A stretch of DNA of 6,686 nt from NCBI GenBank assembly GCA_037440885.1, contig JBBITI010000099.1, forward strand, positions 1 to 6,686, in the 5' to 3' direction. Position 1 is the stretch's first letter. Each line of letters starts with the position of its first letter. Of the stretch, positions 1-5,654 are shown one piece after another. Under the pieces are notes generated by a model, which did no database searches, was not told the origin of the DNA, and was given only the letters and a program-made list of their open reading frames with translations. Made by a program: the position numbers and the translations under genes. Source of the DNA: JBBITI01 sp037440885. Lineage in GTDB: Bacteria; Chloroflexota; Dehalococcoidia; Dehalococcoidales; UBA2162.

Positions 1-5
1 GAACA

Positions 6-34
6 TTGACTGTTAATCGAAGTCGGCTTATACT
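6..34 (+). promoter_or_regulatory. sigma-70/sigma-A type promoter for the DUF47-phoU operon
   Basis: A -35 box TTGACT (6-11) and a -10 box TATACT (29-34) are separated by exactly 17 bases. Each box differs from consensus at one position. Transcription would start near position 41 and give a leader of about 44 bases before the TTG start at 85. This suggests that the DUF47 gene is the first gene of its transcript rather than the tail of an upstream transporter operon. The call rests on sequence match only. Confidence 0.72.
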
Positions 35-72
35 CATGCAACGTCAGAGTCAGTTAATTACTCAGGAATATC

Positions 73-77
73 AGGAG
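73..77 (+). promoter_or_regulatory. ribosome binding site deciding a TTG start
   Basis: AGGAG lies 7 bases before TTG at 85. This is good spacing and supports the non-ATG start of the DUF47 gene. There is no in-frame ATG near the N-terminus; the first comes at residue 27, inside the conserved domain. Confidence 0.75.
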
Positions 78-84
78 ATATTAC

Positions 85-714
85 TTGGTCAATTTAGGTT
101 CCCAGAAACGAGATAACAAGTTTTATGCGCTGTTACAGCAGGCGACAGCAAACATTGTTAAAATGGCCAAAGAGTTAAAAGAGTTGATTCATGTGTGGGA
201 TTATACTACAGAAAGAGTAACAATTCTGACCGATCTGGAACAGGACGGGGATGCAATCACACATGAGATCATGAAGCTTTGTTACCGTAATTTTATCACG
301 CCTCTTGATCGCGAGGACATCGGTGCGATAGCGCGGGCGATTGATGATGTGGCAGATAGCATTCACGCAGCGGCAGATGTTCTTTTGTTGTATAAGGTTG
401 AGTTACCGACGGAAAAAGCGAAGGAATTGACGAGTGTTATCGAACGTGTGGCTATCGAAGTGGAAGGCGGAATAGCTAGCTTATTCGGCAGAATCAATCA
501 TGATGAACTACTAAAACGGACCAAAGAAATAAATCATCTGGAAAATTTGGGCGATGAAATATATCGGGCTGCAGTCGCTGGTTTACTCGAGAGTGATAAT
601 GAAGATCTTTATGTTGTGAAATGGCGGAAGGTCTACGAGTTAATGGAATCGGCTATTGATGATTGTGAATTTGTAGCTGATGTTCTGGAAGGGGTATCCA
701 TGAAGTATGCATAA
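85..714 (+). CDS. DUF47 family PhoU-like putative phosphate transport regulator
   Basis: This gene encodes a 209-residue cytoplasmic, all-helical protein of the DUF47 family (PhoU-like, formerly UPF0111), which is normally about 205-215 residues, so it looks complete. Visible family hallmarks are the N-terminal RDNKFYALL (9-17), LEQDGD (51-56), NFITPLDREDI (69-79) and DDVAD (87-91). The C-terminal half repeats the pattern with HLENLGDEIY and ends in an acidic helix, IDDCEFVADVLEG (about 191-203). DUF47 proteins are usually encoded beside a PiT-type low-affinity phosphate permease and are thought to modulate it; the biochemical activity is not established. Here the next gene is phoU, 64 or 70 bases downstream depending on its start, with no terminator between, so the two are probably co-transcribed. 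The TTG start is supported by AGGAG 7 bases upstream. No signal peptide or membrane segment is visible. The family call is firm; the partner transporter is unknown from this window. Confidence 0.93.
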   Translation: MVNLGSQKRDNKFYALLQQATANIVKMAKELKELIHVWDYTTERVTILTDLEQDGDAITHEIMKLCYRNFITPLDREDIGAIARAIDDVADSIHAAADVLLLYKVELPTEKAKELTSVIERVAIEVEGGIASLFGRINHDELLKRTKEINHLENLGDEIYRAAVAGLLESDNEDLYVVKWRKVYELMESAIDDCEFVADVLEGVSMKYA

Positions 715-769
715 CTCAGGGAATCGATTGCCGGAAAAAAGAGAAAAAAGATGCAGTTAAGCCACGAAG

Positions 770-775
770 AGGAGG
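770..775 (+). promoter_or_regulatory. ribosome binding site of phoU
   Basis: A perfect AGGAGG stands 3 bases before ATG at 779 and 9 bases before the in-frame ATG at 785. A 3-base gap is too short for efficient initiation, so the site favours 785 as the translation start. Confidence 0.75.
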
Positions 776-784
776 GCCATGATC

Positions 785-1420
785 ATGGATGAACCTAATA
801 TGAGGGTACAATTACAGCAAAGGAAAGATGATCTGGTAGCCATGGGGCTAATGGTGCAAAAAGCGCTAAGCGGTGCAGTAGAGGCCTTGAAAACCCGTAA
901 TCTGGCAATGGCACGCCGCATCATGGCTGATGATGCCAGAATCGATGACAAACGTTTTGAAATTGAGAATAAATGCATTGATATGATGGCAGAGAACCGG
1001 AACTCGCGAACAGACCTGCGCACTCTAGTTGCGATATTAAGCATGATAATCGAACTGGAGAGAATTGGTGATTATGCGGAGGGGATTGCCAAAATAGTAA
1101 TTTTAATCGGAGATGAACCACCGTTAAAGCCGCTGATCGATATTCCGCGGATGACCGAAATAACGGTCGAAATGGTTGATACCAGTCTGAAATCATTCCT
1201 TTCTGGGGATGTGGAGTTGGCCAAAAAAGTGACCACGATAGACAACACAGTAGATAATCTATATGACCAGGTTTTCCGTGAATTACTCACTTTTATGATG
1301 GTCGATCCTAAAACGATCAGCAGGGCGACACGACTGATCTGGGTAGCCCATAACCTGGAAAGAGCCGCTGACCGGGCAACCAATATTGCTGACCGTGTTA
1401 TTTATACGGTAAGCGGTTAA
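785..1420 (+). CDS. phoU: PhoU-type phosphate signalling / transport regulator
   Basis: This gene encodes a cytoplasmic protein of about 211 residues made of two three-helix PhoU bundles, close to the family's usual 210-240. Each bundle carries the metal-cluster motif E-x3-D: ELERIGDYAEGIA (E92, D96) and NLERAADRATNIADRV (E192, D196). The preceding RTDLRTLVAIL helix (about 75-85) is also typical. In known systems PhoU links the Pst phosphate transporter to the PhoR/PhoB two-component pair and limits phosphate uptake. Neither pst genes nor a phoR-like kinase is in this window. A PhoB-like response regulator lies about 1.6 kb away on the other strand, but nothing visible ties it to this gene. 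ATG 779 would add only Met-Ile at the N-terminus; I prefer 785 because of its 9-base spacing to AGGAGG. It is likely expressed from the promoter ahead of the DUF47 gene. Confidence 0.92.
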   Translation: MDEPNMRVQLQQRKDDLVAMGLMVQKALSGAVEALKTRNLAMARRIMADDARIDDKRFEIENKCIDMMAENRNSRTDLRTLVAILSMIIELERIGDYAEGIAKIVILIGDEPPLKPLIDIPRMTEITVEMVDTSLKSFLSGDVELAKKVTTIDNTVDNLYDQVFRELLTFMMVDPKTISRATRLIWVAHNLERAADRATNIADRVIYTVSG

Positions 1421-1493
1421 TCAGAGGACGGTGGCGATTATTTGCGACAAACTTCAATCTCTTTACGGCCAGAAAGCATAGTATTACCAATCA

Positions 1494-1547
1494 ATTCCAT
1501 TGCTGTCCAAAATCAATAATCAACTTTAATTCGGACAGCAATGGGAT
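1494..1547. repeat. long perfect stem-loop in the convergent gap, possible bidirectional terminator
   Basis: CCATTGCTGTCC (1497-1508) is matched perfectly by GGACAGCAATGG (1533-1544). The stem extends to 15 pairs with a G-U pair and two further A-T pairs at its base, enclosing a 24-base AT-rich loop. It lies between the converging ends of phoU and the flavodiiron gene, where a shared terminator would be expected. There is no T-run after the stem on either strand, so it is not a classical intrinsic terminator. It could be a U-less terminator, an mRNA 3' end stabiliser or a repeat element. The rest of the 1421-1642 gap holds no gene that I can support. Confidence 0.55.
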
Positions 1548-1642
1548 CCCAAACAAGCCTCCGATTGCCGGTTTAAAAACAGTAAGACAATATTCTTTGC
1601 CAATTTGTTCTCTATTTCTTTTATTGAGATACAATTGCGGAG

Positions 1643-2833
1643 TTATTCTGCTTTGATGGCCCGGGCTATATTAGCTCCCATATCTCTACACCGGCTCAGA
1701 TCCTCGGTTTTCGGCTGCCATTTTGCTTTTACACCTTCTGTTGCTTTTGGGATCTTACAGACAGCCAGGTGGTCTTCGATAAGTTTCACGGACTCTCCAC
1801 TCCAACCATAACAGCCAAAAGCGGCACCGATTTTGTTCTGGAATTTAAGTCCCTTAAGGTCTTCCATAATCGGGGTGATAGTGGGTAACAATCCGTTATT
1901 GAAAGTGGGAGAACCGATGATGACGGCTTTTGCCTTAAAGATTTCTGTGACAATGTCGTTTCGGTCAGAAACGGGTAAATAAAAAGTCTTGTAAGGTATT
2001 TTTTCCGACATCAATCCAACACCAATTGCTTCTGCCATACGTCGGGTACCTTCCCACATGGTGTCGTACAAGATCACGGCAGATTGTTGCGGAATCTGTT
2101 TTGCCCATTGCTGGTATTGCTTCACAATCTGGATTGGATCATTTCGCCAGATAATGCCGTGACTGGGCGCGATCATATTGACCGGCAGGTTTAGTGCAAG
2201 CACTTCATCAATTTTCTTTAATACCTGGGAACTGAATGGGGTAAGAATGTTGGCGTAATATTTTAAGGCTTCTTGGTAGAGTTCTTCCCGGTCAACATTA
2301 TCGTTAAAATGGTCGGCAGTAGCATAGTGTTGGCCGAAGGCATCATTTGACATAAGTAGATTATCGCCAGTGACATAGGTAAACATACTATCCGGCCAAT
2401 GTAGCATGGGAGCTTCGATGAAAACCAGATCCCGTTTACCGATATTTATTTTATCGCCGGTTTGGACTGCTTGAAAGTTCCAGAGTTGGTGGTAATGACC
2501 TTCCACACTCTCTCGACCACGTTTTGAGACGACAACAGTTGCCTGCGGCGCATATCTCATTACATCAGGAAGTGATCCAGAATGGTCTGTTTCGGCGTGA
2601 TTAGCTACCACGATATCGATCCGTCGTGGATCGATAATCTCCGAGATGTTTTTTATGAGTTCCATCGTATATGGTCCCCAGACAGTATCGACCAGGACGA
2701 TTTTTTCGTCGACGATCAAGTAGGCGTTATAAGAAGTACCGCGATGTGTGCTAAGTTCAAATCCATGAAAGTGACGCAGTGCCCAGTCAACATAACCGAC
2801 CCAGTAAATGCCTTTAGTTAATTCAATTGGCAT
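1643..2833 (-). CDS. fprA: class A flavodiiron protein (FprA-like O2 and/or NO reductase)
   Basis: This gene encodes a 396-residue soluble protein of typical length for a class A flavodiiron protein. The N-terminal metallo-beta-lactamase-like domain (about 1-245) keeps every expected diiron ligand: H79, E81, D83 and H84 in NHAETDHSG, H145 in PMLHWPDSM, D164 in SNDAFGQH and H225 in PSHGIIWR. The C-terminal flavodoxin domain (about 250-396) has the FMN phosphate loop YDTMWEGTRRMA (256-267), then GSPTFNNGLLPT and GCYGWSGES, which line the flavin. There is no rubredoxin or flavin-reductase extension, so electrons must come from a separate rubredoxin or similar donor, which is not encoded here. 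Such enzymes reduce O2 to water and/or NO to N2O in anaerobes; sequence alone does not tell which. The ATG at 2833 has an excellent ribosome binding site. The gene follows the response regulator on the same strand after 217 bases and probably has its own control region. Confidence 0.94.
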   Translation of the reverse strand: MPIELTKGIYWVGYVDWALRHFHGFELSTHRGTSYNAYLIVDEKIVLVDTVWGPYTMELIKNISEIIDPRRIDIVVANHAETDHSGSLPDVMRYAPQATVVVSKRGRESVEGHYHQLWNFQAVQTGDKINIGKRDLVFIEAPMLHWPDSMFTYVTGDNLLMSNDAFGQHYATADHFNDNVDREELYQEALKYYANILTPFSSQVLKKIDEVLALNLPVNMIAPSHGIIWRNDPIQIVKQYQQWAKQIPQQSAVILYDTMWEGTRRMAEAIGVGLMSEKIPYKTFYLPVSDRNDIVTEIFKAKAVIIGSPTFNNGLLPTITPIMEDLKGLKFQNKIGAAFGCYGWSGESVKLIEDHLAVCKIPKATEGVKAKWQPKTEDLSRCRDMGANIARAIKAE

Positions 2834-2838
2834 GTGCT

Positions 2839-2844
2839 CCTCCT
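2839..2844 (-). promoter_or_regulatory. ribosome binding site of the flavodiiron gene
   Basis: On the minus strand AGGAGG stands 5 bases before the ATG at 2833-2831. It fixes the start and predicts strong translation. Confidence 0.8.
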
Positions 2845-2917
2845 ATCAATGAATTCCATTATCCCCATGATTTTCTGCGAAGATTTATATTTTCACTTCC
2901 CCGGACAGTTAGGCAAG

Positions 2918-2947
2918 CTTCACGATTGCCGGGTATATAGCGTGAAG
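2918..2947. repeat. inverted repeat CTTCACG / CGTGAAG upstream of the flavodiiron gene
   Basis: CTTCACG (2918-2924) and CGTGAAG (2941-2947) are perfect 7-base inverted arms around a 16-base centre. They lie about 85-115 bases before the flavodiiron start, on its transcription side. The feature could be a protein-binding operator or a short leader hairpin. No T-run follows it on either strand, so it is not a terminator for the upstream regulator gene. Confidence 0.35.
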
Positions 2948-2989
2948 AATAATGATATTTTAGCTTGTTTTAAGTAAGAGAGTAATAGT

Positions 2990-3001
2990 CACAAATTTGT
3001 G
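2990..3001. promoter_or_regulatory. perfect 12-bp palindrome CACAAATTTGTG, candidate operator
   Basis: The 12-base sequence is fully self-complementary and lies in the 217-base gap between the response regulator stop and the flavodiiron start. On the minus strand a possible -10 box TAAAAT (2962-2957) follows, with only a poor -35 match. The palindrome centre would then sit around -45, where an activator could replace a weak -35. Its half-site order is the reverse of CRP, Rex or HcpR sites, so I cannot name a regulator. Confidence 0.35.
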
Positions 3002-3050
3002 CAATTTTCTGAATTTCAATTCGAAGGCGAAAAAGCAACCAATGCGTTAT

Positions 3051-3749
3051 TCAGGGTGCAGGTTCATCAATCATATAACCGCTTTTCGGCATCGTGCGGA
3101 TAAGGATGGGTTGGTTAGAATCCTTTTCGATTTTATTACGTAGACGGCTAATCCATGTTCGCAATAACTGGATGTCATTGCGATATTCTGATCCCCATAC
3201 GCGAGTCAGGAGTTCTTCGTAAAGCATTAAACGGCCGGCATTTTGAGCTAACTCGCTGATGAGAAGCCATTCGATGCGGGTTAACCGGATCTCCTGGTTA
3301 TTAATAGTGACTAACCGTTTAGTAAAGTCGATGGCGAGATCACCAGATCGATACATCTGATGGATCTTTCGGTTATTGGATAGTCCAATACGGCGTTTCA
3401 CCGCATCGATACGTGCTACAAGTTCATCAGGGCTGAATGGTTTGGCGATATAGTCGTCGGCGCCAAGACCAAGTCCTTTGATACGGTCGACATCAGTCCC
3501 TTTAGCGCTAAGAAAAATAACAGGTACGGAAGAGAAAGTCCGGAGTTCACGCAAGGTTTCGAATCCATCCAACCTGGGCATCACTACATCCAGAACAATT
3601 AGATCAGGTTCTTGCGCCTGAGCTTGTTCTAATGCTTCGATCCCATTAGTAGCGGTGATAACTTCGTAACCCGAGGCACGTAGCTTGGACGTGAGGAAAT
3701 TAATGATGCGGGGCTCATCATCGACAACAAGGATGCGAAATTGTTTCAA
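3051..3749 (-). CDS. OmpR/PhoB-family two-component response regulator
   Basis: This gene encodes a 232-residue cytoplasmic DNA-binding regulator, the usual size for the family. The receiver domain (about 4-118) has the acidic pair D10/D11, the phospho-acceptor D54 in LIVLDVVMP, the switch residue S81 and K103 in DDYIAKPF, so it should be phosphorylatable. The C-terminal winged helix (about 135-230) runs through IEWLLISELAQNAGRL and the recognition region LLRTWISRLRNKIE to RTMPKSGYMI. That ending departs from the common R-G-x-GY form (here PKSGY). No sensor kinase gene is in the window, so its signal and targets are unknown. The TTG start at 3749 is supported by a GGTGAGG ribosome site and lies directly before the conserved FRILVVDDE strand. 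It has its own strong promoter. It may control the downstream flavodiiron gene or be a global or phosphate regulator; the sequence does not decide. Confidence 0.92.
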   Translation of the reverse strand: MKQFRILVVDDEPRIINFLTSKLRASGYEVITATNGIEALEQAQAQEPDLIVLDVVMPRLDGFETLRELRTFSSVPVIFLSAKGTDVDRIKGLGLGADDYIAKPFSPDELVARIDAVKRRIGLSNNRKIHQMYRSGDLAIDFTKRLVTINNQEIRLTRIEWLLISELAQNAGRLMLYEELLTRVWGSEYRNDIQLLRTWISRLRNKIEKDSNQPILIRTMPKSGYMIDEPAP

Positions 3750-3753
3750 AATA

Positions 3754-3760
3754 CCTCACC
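3754..3760 (-). promoter_or_regulatory. ribosome binding site deciding a TTG start
   Basis: GGTGAGG on the minus strand ends 4 bases before TTG at 3749-3747. Its GGTGA part matches the 3' half of the Shine-Dalgarno complement, with a 6-base gap. This supports the non-ATG start of the response regulator. Confidence 0.55.
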
Positions 3761-3782
3761 GCTGGTCCCGTTTTTGAAGAAA

Positions 3783-3811
3783 ATGATATCCAGAACTCAA
3801 GAATATGTCAA
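3783..3811 (-). promoter_or_regulatory. sigma-70/sigma-A type promoter of the response regulator
   Basis: Read on the minus strand, a perfect -35 box TTGACA (3811-3806) is followed after 17 bases by the -10 box TATCAT (3788-3783), which has five of six consensus bases. Transcription would start near 3776, about 27 bases before the TTG start. This gives the regulator a separate promoter from glpKD. Confidence 0.78.
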
Positions 3812-3866
3812 TAATATGATGATTGCGAAGATGTGTTTAAGGATGTTAATGAACTCCGTATGAAAA

Positions 3867-3882
3867 ACAATCGATTGATTGT
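3867..3882. repeat. ACAATC-GATT-GATTGT inverted repeat, candidate operator
   Basis: ACAATC (3867-3872) and GATTGT (3877-3882) are inverted arms around 4 bases. The core CAATCGATTG (3868-3877) is itself a perfect 10-base palindrome. It lies in the 256-base gap between glpD and the response regulator, about 90-100 bases before the regulator's predicted transcription start. A regulatory role is only possible, not shown. The rest of the gap (3812-4005) is AT-rich without a supported gene or T-tailed terminator. Confidence 0.3.
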
Positions 3883-4005
3883 GTGAATACATCAATTAAG
3901 TTACTATCATTTGTTCGCCGACCGTAATGTCGTTGGATGGAGTTCAATTAATAGATATTTTAAGGGATCAAACAATCAAATGCTGTGAGATTCTTTATTA
4001 TTTCC

Positions 4006-5604
4006 CTACTTACGAGAGAGATTACCCGGGGCAACGTCTTCGCGATAAGCGGCTACCTGTTGCTGCCACTCGCCGATGCTCCAGCCAAGTAGCCTACCCA
4101 TCTCTACGGCAACAACTTCTACTGCATCTAAACCCTGGCAGGATGCTAATCCAGCCGTTCCTCGCCGTAACAGATAATCAGAAACAGTCAGGCTGCTCTC
4201 TTCTGTAACGGAATACCATACCTGGGCGAGAATATCTTTCGAATGAGGGCAGACTTTTTCATAGCCGCGAGAGTCTGTTTTGGCGATCTCTAGAACCCGG
4301 TTAAGACGAGAACCGTAAATCGAGTTAAGATGGTCCAGAAGGTCTCTCGGAAGATTGGTTTCGACAACCATTTGATCGAGGATTTCATCTGAATAGCCCG
4401 GAGCTCCCGGTAAGGGAGTATTATGGGTGATGCAATTAGCACTGACACCCAGCCGTTGACAGACGATATCTATGGCTTCTTCAGCTATCGATCTGTAACC
4501 GGTCATCTTCCCACCGAGTACCGATACCAGTCCTTTTATTCCTTCACTGGCTTCATGATCGACCAGCCTGTGAGATCGAGAAATATTGGACACCTTACTA
4601 TTTTTTGAACTAACCAAAGTGCGTAATCCAGCCATGGTATAGAAGATATCCTGTCGGTCAAATGCAGGAAAAGAACGCTTGACTTCACTGACGATATAGT
4701 TGATATCGACCTCATCTGCAGTGACAACGTCTTTATCTCCAGAATATTCGGTATCGGTGGTACCAATTAGTGAATAATGTTCCCATGGAATAATAAACAA
4801 CAACCGTCCGTCACTCTTAGAGAAGAGTATTAGAGCATTTTCTGTGAGTTTACGGGTGACAAGGTGAATACCTTTGGTAGTTCTGATGTTGTTTGCCGGA
4901 TTTGCGAATGCCATATTCAGAATGTTATTTGACCAGTGACCAGTAACGTTTACAATCATGGAGCACTCGATTTCAACGCCCTGAGACGATAAACGGTCTT
5001 TAAATTTTAATCCCTGGATAGTTCGATCATGAGTATTGATACCGACTACCTCTGCATGGTTCATCACTACAGCACCATTTTCAGCAGCGGAGATAGCGTT
5101 TTCGATACATAGTCTCTCAGGATAGGCAATTTGGCAATCATAGAACTGATAGGCTCCCTTAAAGCCTTTCATTTCAAGTTGTGGCTCGACAGAAATTGTT
5201 TGTTGGTGTGAAAGATATTTGTAGCCAGGGACGCTTTTATCATAGGAAAGCATGTCATAAAGCTTCATGCCTGTACCCATGACGAGGCGTTGTGATACAC
5301 CTGTAAGCGGTAGGAGGAAAGATAGCGGCTTAACCAGATGAGAGGCGATACGTAATAGTACTTCTCTTTCTTTCAGGTCCAGTCGCACGAGCTTGAAATC
5401 CAGGTGACTGAGATATCTCAGCCCGCCATGGATCAGCCGTGTTGAACGGGAAGTAGTCCCATAGCCGAAATCATCTTTTTCTAGTAATAATGTTCTCAAG
5501 CCTCTTAAGGCAGCATCGCGTGCAACACCGGTACCAATGACACCACCGCCGATAATGGCCACGTCAAATTTCTCTTTTGAAACTGTATTTAAATCTCTTT
5601 TCAT
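4006..5604 (-). CDS. glpD: FAD-dependent glycerol-3-phosphate dehydrogenase
   Basis: The product, about 532 residues, oxidises sn-glycerol 3-phosphate to dihydroxyacetone phosphate, normally at the inner face of the cytoplasmic membrane with electrons going to quinone. The N-terminal FAD Rossmann motif GGGVIGTG (19-26) is followed by the family signature GTTSRSTRLIHGGLRYL (49-65). The C-terminal DAO_C-type helical domain (about 410-525) includes YGSRLNRVLEIA, YLLRRGTAG and the closing MGRLLGWSIGEW. Length and domain order match the GlpD/GlpA dehydrogenase family. There is no C-terminal bfd/iron-sulphur extension as in the anaerobic GlpA, and no glpB or glpC follows, so GlpD is the better name. 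I start at ATG 5604 because AAAGG lies 5 bases upstream; a TTG at 5622 would add six residues. glpK ends 50 bases upstream on the same strand, so the two are very likely co-transcribed. No promoter of its own is evident. Confidence 0.94.
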   Translation of the reverse strand: MKRDLNTVSKEKFDVAIIGGGVIGTGVARDAALRGLRTLLLEKDDFGYGTTSRSTRLIHGGLRYLSHLDFKLVRLDLKEREVLLRIASHLVKPLSFLLPLTGVSQRLVMGTGMKLYDMLSYDKSVPGYKYLSHQQTISVEPQLEMKGFKGAYQFYDCQIAYPERLCIENAISAAENGAVVMNHAEVVGINTHDRTIQGLKFKDRLSSQGVEIECSMIVNVTGHWSNNILNMAFANPANNIRTTKGIHLVTRKLTENALILFSKSDGRLLFIIPWEHYSLIGTTDTEYSGDKDVVTADEVDINYIVSEVKRSFPAFDRQDIFYTMAGLRTLVSSKNSKVSNISRSHRLVDHEASEGIKGLVSVLGGKMTGYRSIAEEAIDIVCQRLGVSANCITHNTPLPGAPGYSDEILDQMVVETNLPRDLLDHLNSIYGSRLNRVLEIAKTDSRGYEKVCPHSKDILAQVWYSVTEESSLTVSDYLLRRGTAGLASCQGLDAVEVVAVEMGRLLGWSIGEWQQQVAAYREDVAPGNLSRK

Positions 5605-5609
5605 CCAAA

Positions 5610-5614
5610 CCTTT
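5610..5614 (-). promoter_or_regulatory. ribosome binding site of glpD
   Basis: AAAGG on the minus strand lies 5 bases before ATG at 5604-5602. It favours this start over the upstream in-frame TTG at 5622, which has no clear ribosome site. Confidence 0.55.
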
Positions 5615-5654
5615 CCATTCAAACGATTGATCTAAATGCACATCCGAGATACTA

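Noticed and set aside
1566..1594. Promoter-like TTGCCG with CAATAT 17 bases later on the + strand
   Set aside because: Both boxes are weak matches and it would only produce antisense RNA to the flavodiiron gene.
1605..1811. Open frame of 68 codons on the + strand
   Set aside because: It overlaps the 3' end of the flavodiiron gene antisense, has no family resemblance and reads as a shadow of that gene.
2990..3001. CACAAATTTGTG as a Rex, CRP or FNR site
   Set aside because: The half-sites are in the opposite order to Rex/CRP (TTGTGA...TCACAA) and do not match FNR (TTGAT...ATCAA), so only an unnamed palindrome is reported.
3927..4208. Open frame of 93 codons on the + strand starting in the gap before glpD
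   Set aside because: Most of it is antisense to the conserved glpD C-terminus, the protein has no recognisable features and there is no good ribosome site.
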